Source: Curvibacter sp. PAE-UM
Lineage (GTDB): Bacteria > Pseudomonadota > Gammaproteobacteria > Burkholderiales > Burkholderiaceae_C
DNA length: 64,000 bases
Direction: 5' to 3'
Assembly: GCF_001432305.1 (NCBI RefSeq)
Contig: NZ_KQ483358.1
Location: forward strand, 2,658,104 to 2,722,103
Within the stretch, counting starts at the first letter, position 1, and each line of letters begins with the position of its first letter. The position numbers and the translations under genes were made by a program. This document shows positions 11,489 through 19,594 of this stretch, in pieces. The notes under the pieces are model-generated. The model was not told the DNA's origin. It did no database searches and was given only the letters and a program-made list of their open reading frames with translations.

Positions 11489-12721
11489 ATGCCATTTTCC
11501 TCCCTGGGCTTGTCGCCCGCCCTGCTGCGGGCGCTCAGCGCCCGGGCCTACACCGCCCCCACGCCCATCCAGGCCGCGGCCATTCCGGCCGCGCTGCAGG
11601 GCCGCGACGTGCTGGGCTCGGCGCAGACCGGCTCGGGCAAGACCGTCGCCTTTGCACTGCCGCTGCTGCAGCAGCTGGCGCAGGTTGCGGCTGAAAAACC
11701 CCGGCGAGCCCGCGCGCTGGTCCTGGTGCCCACCCGCGAACTGGCCGCCCAGGTCGGCGAGGAGTTCCGCAACCTGGCCCAACACCTGGACGCGCCGCTC
11801 AAGGTGAGCGTGGTGTTTGGCGGCGTGTCCATCAACCCGCAGATGATGGGCCTGCGCGGCGGCACCGACATCGTGGTGGCCACCCCCGGCCGCCTGCTGG
11901 ACCTGCTGGACCACAACGCGCTCACGCTGGCCGGCGTGCAGGCGCTGGTGCTGGACGAGGCCGACCGCCTGCTGGACCTGGGCTTTGCCGAAGAGCTGGC
12001 GCGCATCCTCTCGCTGCTGCCAGCCCAGCGCCAGAACCTCTTTTTCTCGGCCACCTTCCCTCCCGCCGTCCAGGCCCTGGCGCACACCCTGCTGCAGGAC
12101 CCGCTGCGCATCGACGTCCTGCCAACACCGCAGGACCGGCCCGATATCCTGCAGCGTGCCATCGCCGTCGATGCGGCCCGGCGCACCCAGCTACTGCGCC
12201 AGCTGATCTCCCAGGAAAAATGGAGCCGGGTGCTGGTGTTCGTGGCCACCAAACACGCCGCCGAGATCGTGGCCGACAAGCTGCGCAAGGTCGACATCGA
12301 TGCCGAGCCCTTCCACGGCGAGCTGAGCCAGGGCAAGCGCACGCAGGTGCTGGCCGACTTCAAGGCCGAGCGGCTGACCGCGGTGGTGGCCACCGATGTC
12401 GCGGCACGCGGCCTGGACATCACACAGCTCCCGGTGGTCGTGAACTACGACCTGCCGCGCTCCACCAGCGACTACACCCACCGCATCGGCCGCACCGGTC
12501 GTGCCGGTGAAAGCGGGCTGGCCGTGAGCTTCGTCAACGCCGGCACCGAGGCGCACTTCCGCTTGATCGAAAAACGCCAGGGCCTCCAGTTGCCACGCGA
12601 AGTGATCCCCGGTTTCGAGCCGGCGGAAACCGCCCCGCCAGCCGCCGCCGGGACAGGCGGTGTCAAGGGCAAGCGCCCGAGCAAGAAAGACAAGCAACGC
12701 GCCGCCGCACGTGGCGACTGA
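11489..12721 (+). CDS. rhlE: DEAD-box RNA helicase, RhlE-like
   Basis: A 410-residue ATP-dependent RNA helicase. The Q motif region (ARAYTAPTPIQ), Walker A AQTGSGKT, PTREL, DEAD (VLDEADRLLD), SAT (FFSATFPP), and the C-terminal ARGLDI and HRIGRTGRAG motifs appear in the correct order. A lysine-rich tail ends the protein, as in many RhlE proteins that bind RNA non-specifically. The ATG at 11489 is preferred over an in-frame TTG two codons earlier. It probably remodels ribosomal or mRNA structures; the exact target is unknown. Confidence 0.9.
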   Translation: MPFSSLGLSPALLRALSARAYTAPTPIQAAAIPAALQGRDVLGSAQTGSGKTVAFALPLLQQLAQVAAEKPRRARALVLVPTRELAAQVGEEFRNLAQHLDAPLKVSVVFGGVSINPQMMGLRGGTDIVVATPGRLLDLLDHNALTLAGVQALVLDEADRLLDLGFAEELARILSLLPAQRQNLFFSATFPPAVQALAHTLLQDPLRIDVLPTPQDRPDILQRAIAVDAARRTQLLRQLISQEKWSRVLVFVATKHAAEIVADKLRKVDIDAEPFHGELSQGKRTQVLADFKAERLTAVVATDVAARGLDITQLPVVVNYDLPRSTSDYTHRIGRTGRAGESGLAVSFVNAGTEAHFRLIEKRQGLQLPREVIPGFEPAETAPPAAAGTGGVKGKRPSKKDKQRAAARGD

Positions 12722-12732
12722 ACGGCCCGACC

Positions 12733-13473
12733 ATGCCGGACCTCCTGACCCTGCTCTTTGCCGAACCGGTGATCACCGTGGCCTACATGGTCTTCGGCCT
12801 GGTGGGTTTTGGCTCCACCCTGGTCAGTGCACCCTTGCTGGCCCACCTGCTGCCCGTCTCCACCGTGGTGCCCACGCTGGCGCTGACGGACATGGTGGCG
12901 TCCTGGTCCAATGGCTGGCGCCTGAGCGAACATGTGGTGCGGCGCGAGCTCTGGCGCCTGGTGCCCTGGCTGCTGGCCGGCAGTGCACTGGGCGCCTGGC
13001 TGCTCTTCACCCTGCCGGTCACGCTGCTGATGCCGGCGCTGGGTGCCTTCGTGGTGCTGTACGCGCTCAACGGCCTGCGGCCCAAGGCCGTGCCAACCCA
13101 AGCGCTGTCGCCGCGCTGGGCCTGGTGGTACGGCAGCGTGGGCGGCATGTTCAGTGCGCTGTTCGGCGCGGGCGGCTGGGTCTACTCGCTCTACCTGCTG
13201 CGCCGCCTCGACGATGTGCAGCAGATCCGCGCCACGCAGACGGCCGTCTTGATGTTCAGTTCGGTGGTGCGCGTGGCACTGTTCCTGCTGGCGGGCCGCC
13301 TGCTGGACCCCGAACTGCTCTGGCTGGTGCTGTGCCTGCTGCCGGCCGTGGCGCTGGGCCTTTACATCGGCCACCATGTCAGCCTGCGGCTGGACAAACG
13401 GCGCTTCCTGCTGGTGCTGCACGGCGTGCTGCTGCTCACCGGCAGCAGCCTGCTACTGCGCTCGCTGTTCTAA
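12733..13473 (+). CDS. TauE/SafE family membrane permease
   Basis: A 246-residue hydrophobic protein with about seven or eight membrane segments and the family's glycine-rich, charge-poor repeats, including VGFGSTLVSAPLLAHLLP near the N-terminus and a matching GGMFSALFGAGGWVYSLYL repeat in the second half. Members of the TauE/SafE (DUF81) family export sulfite or organosulfur anions, but the substrate here is unknown. It lies 11 bases after the helicase. Its TAA stop codon falls inside the CTAAG target duplication of the adjoining MITE-like element. Confidence 0.82.
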   Translation: MPDLLTLLFAEPVITVAYMVFGLVGFGSTLVSAPLLAHLLPVSTVVPTLALTDMVASWSNGWRLSEHVVRRELWRLVPWLLAGSALGAWLLFTLPVTLLMPALGAFVVLYALNGLRPKAVPTQALSPRWAWWYGSVGGMFSALFGAGGWVYSLYLLRRLDDVQQIRATQTAVLMFSSVVRVALFLLAGRLLDPELLWLVLCLLPAVALGLYIGHHVSLRLDKRRFLLVLHGVLLLTGSSLLLRSLF

Positions 13474-13474
13474 G

Positions 13475-13738
13475 AGCCTGTTCACGGTCTCCCAGGGGCC
13501 GCGCAAGCACCTTGCCGGGATGGGATGCAAGGCGCAAAACGAAGCTGGGCTGATGCCCAGCGAGGCTTTGCAACGCCGCAGACCGCCCGGCAAGGTGCTT
13601 GCCCTTCGGGTTGGGGCGAAATCGGGCGATTTGCCCACCAAATCCCTTGCATGGGCATGAGCCCATGCGGCGGAATATTGGCGGCCAACTCATCCCGATT
13701 GCGCCCCAACGCGACCCCTGGGAGACCGTGAACAGGCT
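13475..13738. mobile_element. 264-bp MITE-like palindromic element with target duplication
   Basis: The 29-bp terminal inverted repeats (13475-13503 and 13710-13738) match with one mismatch and begin AGCCTGTTCACGG. The element is flanked by direct CTAAG copies (13470-13474 and 13739-13743), as expected for a 5-bp target-site duplication. Inside are two hairpins side by side. The first has perfect 17-bp arms at 13503-13519 and 13586-13602, with a GCTGGGC stem-loop at its tip (13544-13561). The second has 17-bp arms with one mismatch at 13610-13626 and 13694-13710, with an 8-bp GCATGGGC stem-loop inside (13649-13668). No transposase is encoded; short ORFs here look incidental. It lies between the stop codons of two convergent genes. 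Confidence 0.8.
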
Positions 13739-13743
13739 CTAAG

Positions 13744-14331
13744 TTATTGGGAAGCGGACAGGCCCAGCAGGGCGTCTTTCAAGGTCCAGTCGGCCGGATC
13801 CTGGCCCAGCCAGATGCGCAGCAAGGCGCCGTAGAACTCGGGCTCGGGAAACGGCTCGCCGACCGGGACACCGCGGATGGTGATCACCGTCCCCTTGCCT
13901 GGGACCCAATCCATGTTGATGACTTCGCCGACCTTCATCTTGCGTGCATCGTAGAAGACCTGGCTCATGCGCATCACGCTGCCGACGATGCGCGTGTACT
14001 CTTCATTCGGAGTATTGGACTTGATGCCCCTGATGAACAGCCGGCCCAGTTCCTCGGATGCGATCTCGCGCACAAAGGTCAGCGTCAGGCGCTTGGGCCC
14101 GGGGATCGCCAGCACATCGGGCAGGGTGCCCGCCTTCTTGCCGAGGTACAGACCGGCGGTATAGACCTTGAACACGGCCTTGTAGCGTGTGCCTGCGCCG
14201 TTGAGCTGCAGCTTCGCTCCGCCCAGTTCGATGTTTTCTTCGTATTTCACGCCCTGGATTTCGCGGGCCGGAACCTGCAAGGACAGCAGGCCCAGGGTGC
14301 ACAGGAGCAGCGCTTTCAGAATTCGACTCAT
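13744..14331 (-). CDS. Chalcone isomerase-like periplasmic protein
   Basis: A 195-residue protein with an N-terminal signal peptide (hydrophobic residues 5-20, cleavage probably after VPA). A chalcone isomerase-fold domain follows, recognisable from KVYTAGLYLGKK and the LTLTFVREIASEELG region. Bacterial members of this family are common in Burkholderiales; most lack proven flavonoid chemistry and may bind fatty acids. The gene converges on the TauE/SafE permease across the MITE-like element. Nothing in the neighbourhood suggests a specific pathway. Confidence 0.82.
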   Translation of the reverse strand: MSRILKALLLCTLGLLSLQVPAREIQGVKYEENIELGGAKLQLNGAGTRYKAVFKVYTAGLYLGKKAGTLPDVLAIPGPKRLTLTFVREIASEELGRLFIRGIKSNTPNEEYTRIVGSVMRMSQVFYDARKMKVGEVINMDWVPGKGTVITIRGVPVGEPFPEPEFYGALLRIWLGQDPADWTLKDALLGLSASQ

Positions 14332-14437
14332 TTGTTCCTCTGATCGTTGTTGGGTAATAGCGGCATTGTCACTGCCTTACAGAGGCTTACAAATGGGCCT
14401 GCGCAAGCGATTGCCCAGGGTCGCTCAGATTACCTTG

Positions 14438-15364
14438 CTAGCCCCAGATGACCGAACGCATGGAGATCGAGGCTCCCTGGAAACTGGCGTTGAAGAAGCG
14501 CACGGACTCCCCTGAGTCCGCAGCGCCCGCTGCGTACAGCAGGGGCAGGAAGTGGTCGTGCGTGGGATGGGCCAGTCGGGCCAGTTCGCCCAGTTGCAGG
14601 AAGTCCGTCAGTGCATTCAGGCGCCCCTGTGCGATGTGCTCGCCCATGAGGTGGTCGAACTCCAGGGCCCAGTCATAGGCCTGGTCGTTGGAGGCGCCCC
14701 GGCGCATGGTGCGCAGGTTGTGCACCATGTTGCCGCTGCCCACGATGAGCACGCCGCGCTCGCGCAGGCCGCGCAGTTGCTGGCCGAGTGCATAGTGTTC
14801 GGCCGGCGGGCGGCTGTAGTCCATGCTGAGCTGCAGCACCGGAATATCCGCCTGCGGAAACATGGGCTTGAGCACCGACCAGCTGCCGTGGTCGTAACCC
14901 CATTCAGCCTGGTCCACGCCCAGGGGCTGCTGGCTGGCGGGCTGGCGCAGTTCGCCGGCCAGGGCCTGCGCCACCCGCGGCGCGCCCGGTGCCGGGTATT
15001 GCTGGTCGAACAGCGCCTGCGGAAAGCCGCCGAAGTCGTGGATGGTGGGCGGTTTTTCCATGCCAGTGAGCCACCAGCCGCGTGTGAGCCAATGCGCCGA
15101 GATGCACAGGATGAGTTGCGGCCGGGGCCAGCGGGCCTGCGCGCCGCTGCCGAATTCACGGCCCAGGACCTCCCAGCGGGGCCGGAACTCATTGGGTTCG
15201 ATCACGTTCAGCGGGCTGCCGTGCCCGATGAAGAGCACCGGCATGCGCGGACTGGGCTGGAGCTGGGTGAGGCTGGTCGCCCCGGCAATGGCGGTCATGG
15301 GCATTCCGGTCAGAAGGCTGGCGCCAGGGCCCAGGGCCGTGGCAAGAAGGATGCGGCGCTGCAT
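14438..15364 (-). CDS. ygiD: YgiD-like extradiol ring-cleavage dioxygenase, exported
   Basis: A 308-residue LigB-superfamily dioxygenase resembling 4,5-DOPA extradiol dioxygenase. Metal-site histidines are visible in FIGHGSPLNVIE, LCISAHWLTRG and the HDFGGFP segment, with a later histidine in YDHGSWSVL. Unlike the usual cytoplasmic YgiD, it begins with MQRRILLATALG and a hydrophobic stretch ending in AIAGA, suggesting an exported or inner-membrane-anchored enzyme. The ATG at 15364 is preferred over a longer in-frame start at 15427. The physiological substrate is unknown. It diverges from phaZ. Confidence 0.82.
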   Translation of the reverse strand: MQRRILLATALGPGASLLTGMPMTAIAGATSLTQLQPSPRMPVLFIGHGSPLNVIEPNEFRPRWEVLGREFGSGAQARWPRPQLILCISAHWLTRGWWLTGMEKPPTIHDFGGFPQALFDQQYPAPGAPRVAQALAGELRQPASQQPLGVDQAEWGYDHGSWSVLKPMFPQADIPVLQLSMDYSRPPAEHYALGQQLRGLRERGVLIVGSGNMVHNLRTMRRGASNDQAYDWALEFDHLMGEHIAQGRLNALTDFLQLGELARLAHPTHDHFLPLLYAAGAADSGESVRFFNASFQGASISMRSVIWG

Positions 15365-15460
15365 GGTCAGGGTCTGTTCACGCCAATTGTCGCCTTTGTG
15401 TCCCTCTGGCCCGTCGATTAGGTGCAATTACCCAGACCGCAAAGCCCTACAACTGCTATA

Positions 15461-15474
15461 TTGCACTGCAGCAA
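15461..15474 (+). promoter_or_regulatory. phaZ: Candidate PhaR-type site upstream of phaZ
   Basis: TTGCACTGCAGCAA lies 22 bases before the phaZ start codon. It contains TGC-N3-GCA and CTGCAG dyads like those reported for PhaR-controlled phasin and PHB genes. A TATATT sequence immediately before it may be part of the promoter -10. Regulation by PhaR is inferred from this resemblance; no phaR gene is in the window. Confidence 0.35.
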
Positions 15475-15495
15475 TCCGCTGAAAGCGAGTCCGCC

Positions 15496-16803
15496 ATGCT
15501 GTACCAGCTCTACGAAACCCAGCGCTCCCTGATGGAGCCCTTTGCCGATCTGGCCGTGACCACGGCCAAGGCCTTCAACAACCCGCTGTCGCCGCTGGCC
15601 CACCTGCCCCATGCACAGCGCATGGCAGCCGGCTATGCGCTGCTGCACCGCTTGGGCAAGGACTACGAAAAACCCGAATTCGGCATCCGCACGGTGGGCG
15701 TGGACGGCATCAACGTGGCCATCCACGAACGCGTGGAGTTGGACAAGCCCTTCTGCGAACTGCGCCGCTTCAAGCGCTTCACCGACGACCCGGCCACCCT
15801 GACCAAGCTCAAGGCCCAGCCCGTGGTGCTGGTCGTGGCGCCGCTCTCGGGCCACTACGCCACGCTGCTGCGCGACACCGTGCGCACCATGCTCAAGGAC
15901 CACAAGGTCTACATCACCGACTGGAAGAACGCGCGCATGGTGCCGCTGTCGCAGGGTGAGTTCCATCTGGACGACTACGTCAACTACGTGCAGGAATTCA
16001 TCCGCCACATCCAGGCCGAATACGGCAACTGCCACGTGATGAGCGTGTGCCAGCCCACGGTGCCGGTGCTGGCCGCCGTCTCCCTGATGGCCAGCCGCGG
16101 CGAGGCCACGCCGCTGACCATGACCATGATGGGCGGCCCGATCGACGCGCGCAAATCACCCACGGCCGTGAACAACCTGGCCATGACCAAGAGCCACAGC
16201 TGGTTCGAGAACAACGTGATCTACCGCGTACCCAGCAACTTCCCCGGCGCGGGCCGGCGCGTCTACCCGGGCTTCCTGCAGCACGCGGGTTTCGTGGCCA
16301 TGAACCCGCAGCACCACGCCAAGAGCCACTACGACTACTTCGAGCACCTGCTCAAGGGCGACGACACCAGCGCCGATGCGCACCGCCAGTTTTACGACGA
16401 GTACAACGCCGTGCTCGACATGGACGCGCACTACTACCTGGAAACCATCAAGACCGTGTTCCAGGACTTCAGCCTGGTGCAGGGCAGCTGGGATGTGAAG
16501 GGTGTGGACGGCCAGGTCGAGCGCGTGAAGCCGCAGGACATCAAGACCACCGCGCTGCTCTCGGTCGAGGGCGAGCTCGACGACATCTCCGGCTCGGGCC
16601 AGACCGAGGCCGTGCACGACATCTGCAGCGGCGTGCCCAAGGCCCGCCAGCATCACCTGGAAGCCAAGGGCGCCGGCCATTACGGCATCTTCTCGGGCCG
16701 GCGCTGGCGCGACATCGTCTACCCGAAGGTCAAGGCCTTCATCCTGGACCACAACACCCCGGCCAAGGCTGGCGGAAAAAAGTCTGCCAAATCGGCCGCC
16801 TGA
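15496..16803 (+). CDS. phaZ: Intracellular polyhydroxyalkanoate (PHB) depolymerase
   Basis: A 435-residue intracellular PHA depolymerase that mobilises stored polyhydroxybutyrate granules. It resembles Cupriavidus PhaZ: no signal peptide, an alpha/beta-hydrolase fold, and the nucleophile region [20 protein letters not shown], where a cysteine (about residue 182) replaces the usual lipase serine. Later [10 protein letters not shown] and [13 protein letters not shown] segments carry the Asp and His of the triad. A Lys/Ala-rich tail ends the protein. A candidate PhaR-like site lies just upstream. Confident family assignment. Confidence 0.93.
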   Translation: MLYQLYETQRSLMEPFADLAVTTAKAFNNPLSPLAHLPHAQRMAAGYALLHRLGKDYEKPEFGIRTVGVDGINVAIHERVELDKPFCELRRFKRFTDDPATLTKLKAQPVVLVVAPLSGHYATLLRDTVRTMLKDHKVYITDWKNARMVPLSQGEFHLDDYVNYVQEFIRHIQAEYGNCHVMSVCQPTVPVLAAVSLMASRGEATPLTMTMMGGPIDARKSPTAVNNLAMTKSHSWFENNVIYRVPSNFPGAGRRVYPGFLQHAGFVAMNPQHHAKSHYDYFEHLLKGDDTSADAHRQFYDEYNAVLDMDAHYYLETIKTVFQDFSLVQGSWDVKGVDGQVERVKPQDIKTTALLSVEGELDDISGSGQTEAVHDICSGVPKARQHHLEAKGAGHYGIFSGRRWRDIVYPKVKAFILDHNTPAKAGGKKSAKSAA

Positions 16804-16826
16804 GAGCGGCCCCCGATAATCCGGGC

Positions 16827-17486
16827 ATGCCCGCGACCGCCGCCCAGATCCTCGATGCCCTGCCCCAGACCCAGTGCACGCGCTGTGGTTATCCGGACTG
16901 TGCGGCTTATGCCCAGGCCATCGCGGCGGGTGATGCCGCCATCAACCAATGCCCGCCTGGCGGCGCAGAAGGCATCAGCCGCCTGGCAGCGCTGACCGGC
17001 CTGCCCGCGCTGCCCCTGGACCCCGCGTTCGGTGCCGAAGGCCCCCTGACCGTTGCCGTGATCGACGAGGACTGGTGCATAGGCTGCACGCTGTGCCTCA
17101 AGGCCTGCCCCACCGACGCCATCCTGGGCGGCAACAAACGCATGCACACCGTGATCGAGCCCTGGTGCACCGGCTGCGAGTTGTGCATCCCGGTCTGCCC
17201 GGTGGACTGCATCCAGATGGAAAACGTCAGCGGCAAGCGCACCGGCTGGGCCGCCTGGTCGCAGCCGCAAGCCGACACCGCACGCCAGCGTTATGCCTTC
17301 CACGTGCTGCGCCTGCAGCGCGAGCAGCAGGAAAACGAACAGCGCCTGGAGGAAAAGGCCCGCGCCAAGCTGGCCGATCTGCCAGCCCACAGCCAGCACA
17401 CCGACCCCGCCGTGCTGGACCAGAAACGCGCCGTGATCGAGGCGGCCCCGGCCCGCGCGCGCGCGCGCCGCGCGGGCAGCCCTTGA
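16827..17486 (+). CDS. rnfB: Soluble RnfB-like iron-sulfur protein
   Basis: A 219-residue protein with an N-terminal RnfB-type cluster domain (CTRCGYPDC followed by a further Cys in NQCPPGG) and two 4Fe-4S ferredoxin motifs, [12 protein letters not shown] and [12 protein letters not shown]. The C-terminal third is charged, Glu/Gln/Arg-rich and probably helical. The usual RnfB N-terminal membrane anchor is missing: the protein starts only about 15 residues before the first cysteine cluster. No other rnf gene is nearby. It starts 23 bases after phaZ. The ATG at 16827 is the first sensible start; upstream frame is open only as a shadow of phaZ. Confidence 0.88.
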   Translation: MPATAAQILDALPQTQCTRCGYPDCAAYAQAIAAGDAAINQCPPGGAEGISRLAALTGLPALPLDPAFGAEGPLTVAVIDEDWCIGCTLCLKACPTDAILGGNKRMHTVIEPWCTGCELCIPVCPVDCIQMENVSGKRTGWAAWSQPQADTARQRYAFHVLRLQREQQENEQRLEEKARAKLADLPAHSQHTDPAVLDQKRAVIEAAPARARARRAGSP

Positions 17487-17493
17487 TCCCGGC

Positions 17494-18981
17494 TCAGGAA
17501 GCGACCAGGTTCTTGTACACGCCGCAGCCGACGTAGACGTCGTCGACCTGCTGCACATAGGACATCTTGGTCTGCACCGCACCGGTGGCGGGATTGGTGA
17601 TGTCGTATTCCACCCAGCCCGGCTCGTGCTCGGCCTGCGCGACGATGGATTCGAGCAGGCCCTGGCCGTCGATGCCCGGGATGTCCTGCACCCGGGTGCC
17701 CACCTTGGCCGGGTTGCCGCCGAAGGCCAGATAGGCGCCGCTGCGATCCAGCGCGAAGACATACATGTCGCGGTCGTGGAAGCCCTGGGCGGGATCGGTC
17801 AGGCCGCGCAGGAAGCTGTCGCGGCTGCTCTGCTGGCGGAAGGCGATGGCGCGCTGCACCAGCGCGAGCGCCTCATCGGCCGTGCCCTGCTGCAGCCGGA
17901 AGGCCGCCACCGCCTGGGCCAGCGTGGAGGCGCGCTGCTCCAGCTTCTCCGCCTGCTCAACCGCATGTTCCACCATGGTCGCATTACGCTGGGTGATCTC
18001 GTCGAGCTGGCGGATGGCGGCCGTGATCTCGTTGAGCGAGGTACTCTGCTCGGCGCTGGACACCGAGATGTGGGACATGCTCTCGGCCACGCCGCGGATG
18101 CCCGGAACGATTTCGCCGATGCTGCCGCCCGCGGCGCGGATCTGCGTCACGCTGGCCGCCACCTGGCTGGAGGAAGCACCGATGAGCTGGCGGATCTCCT
18201 TGGCCGACTCGGCGGAGCGTTGCGCCAGCGAGCGCACCTCGGCCGCCACCACGGCGAAACCACGCCCGGCCTCACCGGCCCGCGCGGCCTCGACGGCGGC
18301 ATTGAGCGCCAGGATATTGGTCTGGAAGGCCAGGCTGTCGATCACGCCGATGATCTCGTTCATGCGCTGCGCACTGCTCTGGATCGCCTCGACCGACTGC
18401 ACGGCCTGCACCATGCCCTGGGCGCCGCGGTCGGCCACGTCACGCACCTGGGCGGCCTGGCTGTTGGCCTGCTGCGTGGTCCGCGCATTGCCCTGCACGG
18501 TGCTGGAGAGCTCCTGCACGCTGGCCGAGGTCTGCTCCAGATTGGCCGCCTGCTGCTCGGTGCGGTCCGACAGCTCGCGGTTGCCTGCCGCCAGGCTCTG
18601 ACCCGCATGCGCCACCAGAGCCGAGTTGCTGCGGATGCTGGCCACCATGCCCGACAGGCTGGCCACCATGCCCTGCATGGCCTCGGCCATGGCGCCGAGC
18701 TCATCCCGGCCGCGGATCTCCACCTTCTCGCGCAGATTGCCGTGCGCTGTCTGCTCCATGAAATGCATGACCCGGCGCAGGTCGGCCATGAAACTGAAAT
18801 AGAAGGCCAGCATCAGGTAGACCAGGGCCAGCAAGGCGCAGACGCCCGTGACGATGCCGACCCACTCCATCGCGACGTAGGCCAGCAGCATGACCACATT
18901 CAGCAGGACCAGCTTGCCGGCCAGGGACAGGCGGCGCATGAGCCATGCGCCAGGCCCGAAAATCTGTTTGATGATGCCCAT
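17494..18981 (-). CDS. Methyl-accepting chemotaxis protein with C-terminal Cache domain
   Basis: A 495-residue chemoreceptor with unusual order: two closely spaced N-terminal membrane segments (about residues 20-65) with almost no periplasmic loop, a HAMP-like linker, a classical signalling domain around residue 240 ([20 protein letters not shown] and following), and then a C-terminal Cache-like sensor domain of about 110 residues ([19 protein letters not shown] to [10 protein letters not shown]). The sensor therefore lies on the cytoplasmic side. The ATG at 18981 (MGIIKQIFG) is preferred over 19029. It converges on rnfB with a 7-base gap. The ligand is unknown. Confidence 0.88.
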   Translation of the reverse strand: MGIIKQIFGPGAWLMRRLSLAGKLVLLNVVMLLAYVAMEWVGIVTGVCALLALVYLMLAFYFSFMADLRRVMHFMEQTAHGNLREKVEIRGRDELGAMAEAMQGMVASLSGMVASIRSNSALVAHAGQSLAAGNRELSDRTEQQAANLEQTSASVQELSSTVQGNARTTQQANSQAAQVRDVADRGAQGMVQAVQSVEAIQSSAQRMNEIIGVIDSLAFQTNILALNAAVEAARAGEAGRGFAVVAAEVRSLAQRSAESAKEIRQLIGASSSQVAASVTQIRAAGGSIGEIVPGIRGVAESMSHISVSSAEQSTSLNEITAAIRQLDEITQRNATMVEHAVEQAEKLEQRASTLAQAVAAFRLQQGTADEALALVQRAIAFRQQSSRDSFLRGLTDPAQGFHDRDMYVFALDRSGAYLAFGGNPAKVGTRVQDIPGIDGQGLLESIVAQAEHEPGWVEYDITNPATGAVQTKMSYVQQVDDVYVGCGVYKNLVAS

Positions 18982-19126
18982 GACGGATCCCGGTGACGTA
19001 TGCCTCTCAAGCAAGGCGGGTCTGATCACAATTCAAGCTCGACCTCATCGAACCGGAACTGAAGCGCCCGATACCCTCACAAGTATAGGGATACGCCCTT
19101 CGGGAAACTTACGGGGTTTGTCCCTA

Positions 19127-19594
19127 TCAAGTCAGGGCGGCCACCACCTCGGGGGGCGCCTGCACCAGTTCGATCAGCACGCCCTCACCGGCAATCGGAA
19201 ACTCGTCGTTCGACTTGGGATGCAGGAAACAGATGTCGTAGCCGGCCGCACCCTTGCGGATACCGCCGGGCGCAAAACGCACGCCTTGTGCGGTGAGCCA
19301 TTCCACGGCCTTGGGCAGATCGTCGATCCACAGGCCCACGTGGTTGAGCGGCGTGGTGTGCACGGCCGGTTTCTTCTCGGGGTCCAGCGGCTGCATCAGG
19401 TCCACCTCGACCTTGTAAGGCCCGGAGCCCATGGCGCAGATGTCCTCGTCCACGTTCTCACGTTCGCTCCTGAACGTGCCCGTGACCTGCAGGCCCAGCA
19501 TCTCGACCCAGAGTTTTTGCAGACGGGACTTGTCGGGCCCACCGATGGCGATCTGCTGGATGCCCAGCACCCTGAAGGGGCGTTGGACAGCCAT
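19127..19594 (-). CDS. VOC-family protein, probable methylmalonyl-CoA epimerase-like
   Basis: A 155-residue vicinal-oxygen-chelate (glyoxalase fold) protein with the paired beta-alpha-beta repeats expected of the family. Possible metal ligands are NHVGLWI, the HPKSND segment and a final VLIELVQ glutamate. It starts at 19594, overlapping the pccA stop by one base, so it is translationally coupled to propionyl-CoA carboxylase. Together with pccA, pccB, meaB and scpA this makes methylmalonyl-CoA epimerase the likeliest role; that is inference from context, since the VOC family has many activities. Confidence 0.75.
   Translation of the reverse strand: MAVQRPFRVLGIQQIAIGGPDKSRLQKLWVEMLGLQVTGTFRSERENVDEDICAMGSGPYKVEVDLMQPLDPEKKPAVHTTPLNHVGLWIDDLPKAVEWLTAQGVRFAPGGIRKGAAGYDICFLHPKSNDEFPIAGEGVLIELVQAPPEVVAALT

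Noticed and set aside
13436..13731. Several 60-90 residue frames in and around the MITE-like element.
   Set aside because: They are on both strands, made of the repeats, and have no start context or domain.
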